Of a stretch of DNA of 64,000 nucleotides, positions 11,593-21,977 are shown piece after piece; the first letter of the stretch is position 1, and each line of letters opens with the position of its first letter. Where the stretch lies: contig NC_087077.1 of NCBI RefSeq assembly GCF_026151205.1, forward strand, positions 11,570,983 to 11,634,982. The letters are read 5' to 3'. The notes beneath the pieces are model-generated. The model was not told where the DNA came from, ran no database searches, and was given only the letters and a program-made list of their open reading frames with translations. A program made the translations under genes and the position numbers. The DNA comes from Bolinopsis microptera. Taxonomy: Eukaryota; Ctenophora; Tentaculata; Lobata; Bolinopsidae.

Positions 11593-12641
11593 GGTAACAC
11601 GACTCCTGTCAGCGACATCTGTCCGACAGCGACATCTGTCCGACTCAGGGTACCAGAAAAAACGACATTTGTCCGAAATTGTGATCTGATTTCAATACAA
11701 CACATTTCCAATTAGAGACGTGATCTGAACTGTTAATTTGAATACGTAACATTGCCAATTTGAGATATGATCTGAGCCATAGTGTACTACTAGTTTATTT
11801 TCGACCTAGGCAGGCAGGCATGAAGCAACTGCGTTGTGAATGGCGAGCTCGTAGTCCATGAGAATGTATTGTGGTTGGTAGCCCCAAGGCCTCAGAAGCC
11901 CAGGTGTCTATCTCCTCGAACATGTTGCGGTAGAGGGTCGTCGATTTTCCAGGAATGAGTCCTTAGAAGAGGGGGAGGTGCCAGCCGTCAGGGAAGAGTC
12001 CGTGGACTGTGAAGAGCTGATGGAAGAGATTAGGTGCGGATTTGAAGGTACCGTTGGGCGTTGACTACGCAATGCTCCGCGTCCACCATATGATCTGCGT
12101 TCTTAGGAGTCCCCCAAAGGAATGATCGACGAGTCTGTTCGTCCCATCCAGAGTCCCAGAGCATCATTGGACTGTTGTCGGTAGAGAGGATTTAGTTTGC
12201 AGGAATGGATAGCGTTTCCAGATCTCTCGGGTCTGTTTGCTGCAGATCTGGGTCTGTTTACTGAAGATTGGTTGCCATTGTGGATTGCGATAACTGATCT
12301 CCATACGGCTGCTATCCTATATGTACTCATGTAGGCTGTGTCCTGTGATGTGATCGACAGCTTGTTAGTGTACGGCTAGCACAATCCTGTCCTTAAATAG
12401 TCAATCACGTATCGATGGATCAGATCTCAATGGATCAAATCAGCATTCGAACAATGGGAGCAACGTCACGAAATTACCCGTGAGTTTGTGAAATACGAAT
12501 GTGAACCGAAATTACAATATGATCCGAAATTCGGACAGATGTCGCCAAAAACGACTCCTAGCTGTCCGACAGCGAAATCTGTCCGAAATCCCCAATTCGG
12601 CTGTCGGACAGATGTCGCTGTCGGACAGATGTCGCCCAATC
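11593..12641. mobile_element. Mutator-like element (MULE), 1.05 kb, in the telomere-type array
   Basis: The 9-bp sequence GGGTTACTG flanks both sides (11584-11592 and 12642-12650), the duplication size of Mutator-like elements. Inside both ends the motif CGACATCTGTCCGA is repeated in inverted orientation (twice near 11612-11644, with several inverse copies at 12535-12634). The interior encodes a broken MULE transposase on the minus strand. Terminal 10-20 bp match only loosely between ends, so the iterated motif is the main end signal. Confidence 0.8.
11810..12090 (-). pseudogene. MULE transposase fragment, broken
   Basis: Minus-strand translation gives NGTFKSAPNLFHQLFTVHG, then GKSTTLYRNMFEEIDTWAS and, after a frame change, YILMDYELAIHNAVASC. 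This is the core of the MULE transposase DDE domain (DGTFK, QLxxIHG, LPxKxxxxY, then the second catalytic acid in a DxExA context). At least one stop (between the HLPLL and GLIPGK segments) and one frameshift disrupt it. An open frame just upstream (12103-12330) may be a further part. Not functional. Confidence 0.75.
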
Positions 12642-12716
12642 GGGTTACTGTTAGGGTTAGTATAATAAATATATTTGTTTGGTCAATTGCCGGGGGGGGG
12701 GGGGGTCAATTTTCAA

Positions 12717-13126
12717 GTATTATATCACTTGCACCGTTTAGCTCCACGTGGTTTCTTAAGCTTAAATACTTAACTGTCCTGTCAAGATAAAGTAAATCAC
12801 TATCACCTCTCATTCTAAATAAGTTAGTAAGCAAGCATCTGATCATTTTAAAACAGTCACCTCCCAATTTAGCAAGTTCTTACATCTATATTACAGTCTA
12901 CACCCTTCAATAATGAGATAATATGTTTGGCCGGTAGAGGGTCCGCAGTAGTCCCATTACAGCATTACCTCATTACCTTAGCATTGCTGTACAGTGTACA
13001 ACTACTATAAGAGTATAAGATATACATCCTTCACCAAAACTGGTTTGTCCGCTTTCTATTACTAATTTTCCGCTGAAAGTGCCACATCAGTGATCAATCA
13101 ATATTGGTAAATAGCAATAATTTGAG
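12717..13126. other. Interior of the 10458-14180 element
   Basis: No coding signal or repeat recognised between the nested elements and the hairpin at 13127. Confidence 0.4.
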
Positions 13127-13175
13127 TTATAGGTTGACCTCCCACTTAGAGCATATGTGGGAGGTCAACCTATAA
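13127..13175. repeat. Perfect 19-bp hairpin
   Basis: Arms ttataggttgacctcccac (13127-13145) and its exact complement (13157-13175) enclose an 11-base loop. The flanks show no further symmetry. Could be a very short palindromic element or a recent foldback. Confidence 0.85.
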
Positions 13176-13552
13176 ATTATAGTACGAGCTATTTCCAATT
13201 CGTGAATACGAATTTCGATTAAGGTCCAACTTATTAAGTGTCACTTTAACGTGTGACAAATTTCCGATCAAATATCTCATAATCTGAAAATAACTGCATA
13301 TTTAGAACTATTATATTAATTGTAATGAATCACTTCATTCACTAAATCTTACAATGTGAACAATGAACAGGTAGAGGCACTGCAACTGAAAAAGTGCTGT
13401 CCTCACTACTTAAGAACATAGCAATCTAATCTAAAAATGGCAACCTAAGAACTGAAGTTAAGCAAACAGTTATTTTCCAATAATCGGTTTTTATACATAC
13501 TTTTATACTCAAACTTATCATAGACCCCGTGTTGGTAACAGTGGATAATATG

Positions 13553-13654
13553 CAGTGGCGAAACGTACCTAAGAGGCCGCAGCTGCACCCCCCCTCCCCA
13601 TCCCCTTCTGCATAGCAGGGGTTGCCGGAGTGTCGGGCGGTCGTTTCGCCACTG
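13553..13654. mobile_element. Short MITE with CAGTGGCGAAACG ends
   Basis: The 102-bp segment begins CAGTGGCGAAACG and ends with the exact complement. CAG...CTG ends suggest hAT, but the 8 bases on either side do not match, so the insertion is old or rearranged. It lies inside the 10458-14180 element. Confidence 0.6.
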
Positions 13655-14186
13655 ACTAGTGACTGCATGTATAAAAGTATAAACTATAGAGCCATGTAGG
13701 CATGTAGCATTCTGTACTTCTGTAGCTTTGCACAAACCAAGTCTCAGTCCTACACCCTACCTAGTAATAAGGTTATACGATCATTACAGTATTCCACATT
13801 GTACACTCAAATTATCCAAAACCCCTGCCAATATAGGTTTAATCACGCCACAAGTTGATTCAAATTATCTCAACTTACGCAGGATTTGCGTTAAATCTGC
13901 AGCATTCGACTTTATATTTAACGGAAAACCTGCCAAAATAGAGCAAACCTGCCGAGAGTAGGTGAAAGGTGAGGCAGGTTTTGTGTTAATTTTGCAGGCT
14001 TTTCTATAAATCAACAACTCGATTAAATAATTACGTGAGATAAATCTCTGCACGAATACGATAAATAGGCAGGTTTTCGGTTAATTTTGCAGGAATCATT
14101 TTAAGACTTCAAATTGATTATCAGTCTTAATGTAAAACCTGCCAAATTAAGTGGCAGGTGGCAATGGCTGGAAGGGGCCTGTAAAA

Positions 14187-16210
14187 CATTGGTCCCGTTA
14201 GTCCATCTCAGCGTACAGTAAAACCTCCAAATATAAATGTGTTTATATTAACCTGCTAACTATATGGAAGTTTGACGCAAACAGCTAGTAACTTAATAAC
14301 AATTCTACTAGCTAAACGCTAATAATAAATAAAGACACGGCACGCAAACAACTAATAATAACTCTAATAGCTCGTATCGTTCAACTTTTTAATAAACCGA
14401 CCCCTCAGTTATACATTTGTAGTAAATGTTGGTCATTTACAATTTAAATTTAGATCACGTCATCAGGCCGGTACAAAGCCGCAGTAGTTCAAATTAAAAG
14501 AAGCTGCATTTTTACTAGCAAGTCGCAGATACCTCTTTCAGTTCCCTCAAGGTTTGCAAACTGTATGTCGACATACACTGTACATCGTCACGCATGTTAT
14601 ATCGCAATTTAGTAGAATGCCTTACGGGCATTTTCTGCTCGATACGCTAGGGACCCCAAATACTCCGTATTTTTTACCGTATAAGTTATTAAAAGTGGTC
14701 CTGAGATGATTAGACTAAGTTTACCCGGTTAAAACCCTATTTTCGGTCCAAAAATAGGCCAAAAAACCATATCTAGCTGCACAAGATAGTATCAATATTG
14801 TGCTATTATTTCATGATTTCCCCGGTCAAAAATCCAATAGAATGGCGATATAGGGATGTCGAGATACAGTGTGATTAGTGATTACCCTCTCTCGGTTCCC
14901 TCCATAATCCATATTTCAGCATATTTCAGCATATTATGTAGGCTGTAGTAGGCATATCTGGATTCTGGGAAAAGGTTTTCTATTGATATTCACATACTTA
15001 CAAACTTATAAATTACAGAATGTCTCATATCTCAGTTGTCACTAAAGTGATCTCGTTATTACACGTACATTGAGCAATTGTTTGGGGGATACCATTACAC
15101 TGTTGCTATGGTTACATCTTAATGACATTTGGAATTCATTCAAGAGTTGTAAACTCCTGTGTAAAGATCCTGATATTGCAAATTCATTGAAACCGAGAGT
15201 GTATAGTACACTAAATTACCATGACTTACCAACTTTACTCATGTTTATAAAAACTTAGCAACTCTTTGCTTGGTGCATTCTGTTTATCAGAGGCACAATT
15301 TAGAAAAATTGCGGTAATCCAGGTAATGTGCCACCGAAAATTGGGAGAATTTAGCTAAAACTGCCATTTTCTGACAAAAGACCACTCAAAAATTCGAGAT
15401 TTTTTGTACTTTTGTCACATTTATGACACAATTTCGCCATCTTTCGGTTTCCGATGGTTTTCAGGGACATTTCTTGACCCAAAAAATAAACTTGGATAAA
15501 ATAATCCAAAATTTTTAAAAACGGTCACATTTGTGAGGGAAAATATATACGTTTCAATTAAGAGACACCAATAACACAAATACGTTACACAGTACGTATC
15601 TTGCCCCATTCTATTTGGTTCGTCACGAATTGTAGCAAGCATGAATGACACTGGAAGGTGAGCTAAAAATTAACTCAACATATTAATGTTTTGAATTGGT
15701 GTTTCACTTGCTTTGAATTTAGGAACTTCCACTCCCAGTTGCCACTGGTTACAACTCAATCAGTTGACGTGGCAACTTAAATATTAACATGAACAATCAA
15801 CATCATTGATACTAAGAAATTACAGTAATAACTAATATTACGGGGGAGTCTCCGTGATCTGACAGGTACTTATAAGACCCTAGTAACCTTAAACATCCCT
15901 TAAATATTACAGGACATTTTGTTTTTAAATCTGCTATGTGCCATCAATAAAAAATGTTAATAAATATGTTGATGTTATGCTATCGCAGTAGAACTAGAAC
16001 CATATAACCTTCTGTGCTGGTTATAAAGCTTCCATCTTTATTTATTCCTAACATTTCTTCTCAGTGAGTCGACTCCAAACAAAAAATGCGGCCGCTTTTC
16101 TTTTGTGGATGGCCGCTCAATTTCCCGATCCGTGATGGCGTATTTATCATATTCCATACAACCTGTGGAGCCCAGTCTTTACTGTTTATAAGCATGCAGA
16201 TATGGCGGAG
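14187..16210. other. Non-coding stretch
   Basis: No exon, RNA gene or complete mobile element recognised. A small direct repeat (atatttcagc) lies near 14918-14940. Confidence 0.4.
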
Positions 16211-16214
16211 TGAC

Positions 16215-16500
16215 AGGCGATATTGTCGACCGGGTGGTGTAGTGGTAACACGATCGCCTCCCAAGCAGAAGACCCGGGTTCAAATCCGGTCGGATGCAAG
16301 TCGGCCAGTTACCAAGCTGTGATTTGGTACAGCTTCGGCTGGTGATACACACTCTCTGGCTCGTAGGACTAACCCCCCTACAGCTATAGTATAGTGCCTC
16401 GGCACAGAGTGGCTTAGGGTTACTGAAAAGGAGATAAGCACCTCAGGCCATCCCAACGTTTGGGAGAGACCTGCCCTTGTATCTTGTTGTTTGTATAGTG
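16215..16500 (+). mobile_element. tRNA-Gly-derived SINE
   Basis: The head carries RNA polymerase III box A (tggtgtagtggtaacacg) and box B (gggttcaaatcc) and an anticodon-loop-like ctcccaa (CCC) in the spacing of tRNA-Gly. The T-stem has mismatches and no 3' acceptor strand pairs with the 5' strand, so it is not a working tRNA. About 200 bp of unrelated body follow. The 3' boundary and target duplication are not clear; the end is approximate. Confidence 0.75.
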
Positions 16501-16710
16501 CCTAGTGGGATACGTACATGGTGAAATTAACAATGTACTTGGTCAGTTCAGCGCCACGCGCCAACAATTGTTTAATTCAGATTATTGCGCAAAATAACTT
16601 TGCGCAGGTTGGAACGTGGGCGATAACTGTGAGCGAGGTCACGTACGCAGTCACGTACGCGACACGACGGTCGCAGGCTACCGTATACGAAAAAAAAAAC
16701 CTCGTTCGCT

Positions 16711-17331
16711 CAGGGACGTAGCCAGGATTTTTCTTTGAGGGGGGCTGTCAGTGAGCGAAGCGAGCCGACGCGTCCAATCAAGCTGCGCAGCGAGCGAAGC
16801 GAGCAAGCTGTGGCAGGGGTCTGGGGGCGCAGCCCCCAGCGGGGTCCAGGGGCGGAGCCCCTTGGCGGGGGCTAGGGGGGCGCAGCCCCCCGGAAATTTT
16901 TTGCGAAACAGGGTGTTTTAGACGACATTCGGCATTAAAGATATTTGTAGGACAGCATTAAACTGGGATTGAAAAGAATCAAGTACTCACGTAAATTTGG
17001 TAACTTCACAACAGCAATCTGCATTCTCCAATCAGAATTTACGACTTACTCAGGCCTCATCGTCTTAAGATTTTTACATTTCCTACGGTCTAGGGGACAC
17101 TATTGACTATAATTATAGAAGTCTTCTAGAATGTTTGCTTGGATTTAATGACATATATTTACTAATCCACAGTTCAAATCTTTGACTGACTGCAGTCATA
17201 AACACAGCCCAGTTACCAGGCGACCATGGGGACTAGGGGGCTTATCTTTTTTCTGGGGTTCGATTTTTTCCGGGGGGGGGGGGGGGGGGGGCTGCCGCCC
17301 CCCTAGCCCCCCCCCCCTGGCTACGTGCCTG
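16711..17331. mobile_element. hAT MITE with CAGGGACGTAGCCAGG ends
   Basis: Inverted ends cagggacgtagccagg and cctggctacgtgcctg are flanked by the 8-bp duplication CGTTCGCT (16703-16710 and 17332-17339). The arms contain GC-rich palindromic blocks such as ggggcgcagccccc and agcgaagcgagc, and G- and C-runs near 17268-17317. No coding content. The 8-bp duplication and CAGGG ends support hAT. Confidence 0.9.
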
Positions 17332-17339
17332 CGTTCGCT

Positions 17340-18129
17340 AACCCTTGTCCTTGACTCCAGACTCTTTTGTGCCTTCGAAACTTTGATCAGTCATGGATCG
17401 GGAAAGTTCATATCAGATGCAACTCTAGAACTATTCATTCTCTAAAATTGTTGATAAATATATGGAGTTGTCATGCGAACATTCAACTCTAGCACATTTC
17501 TAAGCAAATCAACTGCAACCACATGAGTGTGATCGAATAATATTAAAGAGTTGAAGCATTCAAGTACTGAAAATGTAAGCTGCTTATTAAATTGAAAGTT
17601 ATTTTAATGATCCTGATTCCTGAAATAGAATTATTCGAAAATTAAAAATACTGCCCCAGTTGTAACGAGAAAATACTGCCCGGAAATAGTATTTTATTGC
17701 CGGTACAGTGTCGACCAGCTTGTCTGAGATTTCTTGCGAAACAGTCCCGCTGGTTACCAACTGTATAGTCTGTACTGTTGATCATGCATTCCGTGGAACA
17801 CATAGAAAGTCCGAGACCGTAAAATTAATTTAATGATTTCCTGTAAATCAATTAACTACAAGGTGTTTGGTTATCATTGACGTCTGCTCGAGCAATTGTA
17901 GCTTTCTCGGGAAAGCGGAACAGCTGTTGCGAAATAAAGTCCAGACACTCATTTTACGACCAAATCACAAAATAAGATAATATAGTGTGCACTTGTTGCG
18001 AAATTGTTAAAGTACATTTCTATCATTCCCCTTAATATCATTCGCGGTAGTCGGAAACAGAACTGTTAATTTGAGCTCAACAGGTTGACCAGCTTATAAT
18101 GGGATCGTCAAATTTAAGTAATTAACCTT
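17340..18129. other. Non-coding stretch
   Basis: No gene or repeat recognised. Confidence 0.4.
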
Positions 18130-18420
18130 TGCAATGTTCTTCTTTTGATTGGTCGGCGTCGACAGTAAGCCTTTCTTTATTCTTTACGGTGGCTTTCACA
18201 ACGCGTCCCCATTCTCCAACTCCTGCTGCTGGAGAGAGAGACTCCCAAATTATATACCATAAATATATTAAACATAGATATCGACAACAGATTCCGAGAG
18301 TCTTGAAGTTCTGTTACCACCGCCCCTGGTGCAACCCCGCCGGGTTAACGACGGAGAGATCGGGACTTCCAGGGGATCGGTCATGGCCTGCTACGTGCAA
18401 CTTGTAGGAGTATGCAATGT
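18130..18420 (-). mobile_element. LINE 3' UTR-like fragment
   Basis: Shares an ordered set of phrases with 23970-24150, the 3' UTR of the RNase H-bearing LINE: aactcctgct, gactcccaaa, tatatac, gagtcttgaag and gggacttcc. Orientation is the same as in that copy. No coding part is attached. Probably a severely 5'-truncated copy of a related LINE. Confidence 0.5.
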
Positions 18421-18477
18421 TCCTGTAACGTCACTGTAGACCGCTCCTTTATCGTTGTTTTGAGTGTCTAATCCAAA

Positions 18478-18835
18478 ACCAAATCCTAGGGTACACGAGA
18501 CGTGGAAGCCTGTGAGCGTGTTAAAGTCCTAGGGTTACACGAGACGTGGTAGCCTGTGAGCGTGTCAAATCCTGGGGTTACACGAGACATGTTAGCCTGT
18601 GAGCGTGTAGACCGCTCCTCTATTGTTGTTTTGAGTGTCCGATCCTAAACCAAATGCTAGGGTACACGAAACGTGGAAGCCTGTGAGTGTGTTAGAATCT
18701 GTTAAGTGTTTGAGTCCTAGGGTTACACGAGACACGGTAGCCTGTGAGCGTGTTAAATCCTGGGGTTACACGAGACGTGGTAGCCTGTGAACGTGTCAAG
18801 TCCTGGGGTTACACGAGACATGGTAGCCTTTGCAA
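18478..18835. repeat. Minisatellite, unit about 49 bp
   Basis: Units of the form tcctRgggttacacgagac, gtggtagcctgtgagcgtgt repeat about six times with insertions. A longer higher-order phrase (agaccgctcctYtattgttg onward) appears at 18438 and 18608, so a two-level duplication built the array. Confidence 0.8.
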
Positions 18836-19515
18836 TGTTACTATTAAGGGGGGGGGGGGGGGTTCTCCCTGATTTTTTTGTGAAACTTGTTTTCGAGATA
18901 GCAGTTGACCAACAAACTAAGACCGGTGACCGAACTTTTGAGGGGGTCCCGGAATTTTGAGTTACGGTAGGCCTTTTAAAAAAATTGGCGGCCAAATTCT
19001 GAAATTTGCCGGGCGATATTTCAATTCATTTATTTTCAGGAGGAATGGATAATGCTACCAAAAACCACTCATCTCTACCATCAGTTAGTTTACAAGATTA
19101 CTAAACGTTTTTTAACACTTATGTAAGTAACCGGTAACGGTCTAATACTTAATGTCTTGCATTGGTAGCATATTAAATTAAAACATAGTTGGTCAGTACG
19201 CACTGTACGAACTTTTAAAAGGTGCCGAACTGTACGAATTTTAAAAAGCTGTCGAGGAATTTTTACCGAATTTTAAACCACTTACCACCGACCGATTTGA
19301 AAAACCTGAATCATTTGGCTTCGTCAGAGTTTTGTCGGCACTATTTGGGCACTATACAGACAGACAGACACTAGACAGACACACACACACACACATCTAT
19401 TGAGATTATTAGTATATATTGGTTATATTAAATCAAAGTTCTAAACAAGGGATAGTTTTAAAAACAACGCCCAAGTCTAATCTTTCCCTAAAATAAAAAC
19501 TAAAAATCAAAAACT

Positions 19516-21968
19516 TCATTGCAATTCCCGCCAATATCTCTTGTCATAAGCTAAATTACGGAGATAATGCAGGTCAAAGATATTATTCAAATAAATATTT
19601 CTTTTACATAAATCATGCACAATCAGCGAGAATAGATTGCTTTGGGGTCTTCCTCTTCTCCCTGGTAAGTCCAGTGTATTGATGGCAAAAATGAGGAAGA
19701 AAACGCTGGTCCGTCAAAAGGACCCCGCAAAACATGTCCTAACATTCTCCACCGACTACGGGCCACTTTTTCTGACAATGGTTCAGCATTGCAGCGTTTA
19801 TACAAGTTTTTGTTGGAGATGACTCCTGGGTACCTTATATTCAAAATAGTGCGAAGATGTCTGCGGTGAACAACATCTAGTTTTTCAAGGAATATTTTGG
19901 GGACGGCCCAACAGGATGAGTTGTACATAAGAACCGATACGACTAAAGCATTGTACAGTATTAGACGTTTGTTTAGGGGCAGTTTATCACTCCAGGCCTT
20001 CTTGTAATTGTTGAAAGCAGCATATCCCAGGTTTATGCGACGCTGAATATCAGCTTTGCTACACAAGACGGACCCTAGAGTGATACTTTTCCTCCATGCT
20101 TCATTCCCCGACACTAATTTTCCATCACTGTCGACTTCACCCGTACTAGCTAAATAAACATGAGTGAAGTCCGTTTTGTCTTCATTGACAAAGAGGTTCC
20201 ATTTCTCGAGTATAGCTGTTGCCTGGGGCAAAATAGCTCTCAAGTTGTCTTCCTCTTCATCATTGAAGTCAACATCATCAGCATATTCAGTGTCAAGTGG
20301 AAGGCCAGCAATAGTAATCGGGGGAATCGGCCTATCTAAACTGATTGTTATAGTCCATCTAAGTTCATTCAAAGCACCAGCCAAGACAAGGGTGAACAGA
20401 CAGCCGGATAGACAGTCACCTTGGAAAGCTCCAAGGAGACTTAAAAACTCAGCTGAAAGAACTCCATTTACCTTCACCCGTAGCTTTGTGTTGGACAACA
20501 ACAACCGGACAATCCTCAGCTCATCCTCAGTACAGCCACACAGTTTCAGGAGTTCAAGAATCGTAGTGCGTTTGATCGTGTCAAACGCACTAGACATATC
20601 AATGCCCATGCGATGATACTCCCATTTCTTCCTTTGGACAACTGACAGTAGAACTCGCTGACACCAAACAATATCAGCACAAGAACGAGCGCGTTTATAT
20701 GCACACTGCCATGGACCAGTGAAGGCGTTCACTTTTTCTTCTATCCTTTTAAGAGTAGCCATAGACAGAATTTATCTGGCTGCATTGGACAAGGTGAGTG
20801 GACGTAAATTCTTCAGAGGACCAATAGGTTTTTTTGGCTTCTGTAAGGGTGTTATAGTAGCCTCTCCAATGGAAATGGGAAAAGTATGTGACTTGAAACA
20901 ACTGTTTATGATTCCAGCATAATGTTCATGGACTGTACTATTAGAGAACTTAATTAGCTCGTTGGGTATTCCATCGGGACCATTAGCCCTCCCATTTTTC
21001 AAGCTAGAGGTGGCTGCATGTATTTCAACTCCAGTAAAAGGGACATTGAGAGCACGTGGTAGACCCTCAAAAGGCTCGAGAGGTTGCTCATTGCGAGTCA
21101 GCTGTTTTTCGAGATAGTCTCTAACAACAGAAGCTTTCATGTCGTCAGATGCAATCAAACAGCCATTTTCATCATGAACACCAATCGAGTTATTAGGTGG
21201 TTTACTTTTCTGAAGATGTCTTACTGCTTCAAACATTTTCCTTAAATCGTTTGTGTTAGTAATATCACTATAGGTCTGATCAGCTTGAGCAGACCTCACT
21301 TCAACTAATCTTTTCTGGATATTATTAGTGAGGTGGTTGATGGATGACCTCAATGTAGATCGATCAAGAGATTGATTATTGTTAAGTAGCTGTCGGAGAT
21401 CGTGACGCTTTTCAACAAGCTCTTTGAGAGTGTCATCACTGCTGTGATGTTTCAAGCGAGCTTTAGGTTTTGGGCCGATGGAAACATTGGCAGCATCACG
21501 AATATGAGACATAAGATTTTGAAGGTCGGCATTTGGATCGTTGCTGGTAACAAAATTTGAGAACTTGCCTTCAAGGGCCAAGTGATATTTATGTTGCATA
21601 TCTTTGTTGCTTACAAGTTCTGATATATTATAAGAAGGAACACGACGTTGTTTAGGTTTGAAACAAAAATGAATGTTGCTGAAATTGATGCGAGCAATGA
21701 CAAGTCTATGATCTGAAAATGTTTTAGTACCAGCATAAGTTCTTGATTGAGTCAAAAGACACTTAGATCTATTTCGGCATAGTATGTAATCTATTTGAGA
21801 GTATACAGGCAGTGTCTTCTTACTGTACCGACCAGCCGACCAATCCTTCCGCCAACCAGTAAATGATGTAACACGTCTGCTAGGTTGTATAAAACTAGTG
21901 TTCACAGCAAACAGATTATTTTCTGAGATAAAATCCAGTAATCTAGAACCATTTTCGTTCCTTTCTCC
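19516..21968 (-). pseudogene. LINE ORF2, endonuclease end plus reverse transcriptase
   Basis: Upstream part: end of the AP-endonuclease with SQIDYIL and FSDHRLV (catalytic D/H). Then a linker, and the RT with GPDGIPNELIKFS, LRPLTLSNAAR, motif A MGIDMSSAFDTIKR, motif B GAFQGDCLSGCLFTLVL and motif C EYADDVDF. One nonsense codon (AGA TAA ATT, near 20765) replaces an expected K between SNAAR and ILSMATLKRI. A frameshift near 19685 separates the main frame from the true C-terminus (LPGRRGRPQSNL to WRELQ, stop at 19516-19518). Two point lesions in about 2.4 kb indicate modest age. Confidence 0.85.
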
Positions 21969-21977
21969 CATTCCGTA

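Larger units (their letters stand above)
11160..12716. other. Nested C/G-run element with AATTGACCCCC ends
   Basis: The phrase AATTGACCCCC and its complement occur repeatedly: caattgaccccc near 11160 and 11227, gggggtcaatt near 11253, and again around a long G-run at 12675-12715. The outermost copies point inward and enclose the telomere-like array and the Mutator-like element. This looks like an older insertion into the 10458-14180 element, but no target duplication could be fixed because the boundaries are homopolymer runs. Confidence 0.45.
10458..14180. mobile_element. Large inverted-repeat DNA transposon with 6-bp target duplication
   Basis: The ends are perfect 23-bp inverted repeats beginning AGGCCCCTTCCAGCCATTGC. 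GTAAAA flanks both sides (10452-10457 and 14181-14186). For several hundred bases inside each end the element is built of repeated GGCAGGTTTT and TTAAYTTGGCAGG phrases, direct on the left and inverted on the right. No transposase of its own is seen. The centre has been colonised by a C/G-run element, telomere-like repeats and a Mutator-like element. The 6-bp duplication does not fit the common families (hAT 8, Mutator 9, Tc1 TA), so the superfamily is open. Confidence 0.8.

Noticed and set aside
11217-11711. Minus-strand frame rich in Asn-Pro-Asp repeats
   Set aside because: It is the translation of the TTAGGG/TCAGGG array; no independent coding evidence.
16220-16290. Functional tRNA-Gly gene
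   Set aside because: T-stem mismatches and no acceptor pairing; continues into a SINE body.
20164-20616. 150-codon plus-strand frame
   Set aside because: Antisense shadow of the LINE reverse transcriptase, whose motifs are on the minus strand.
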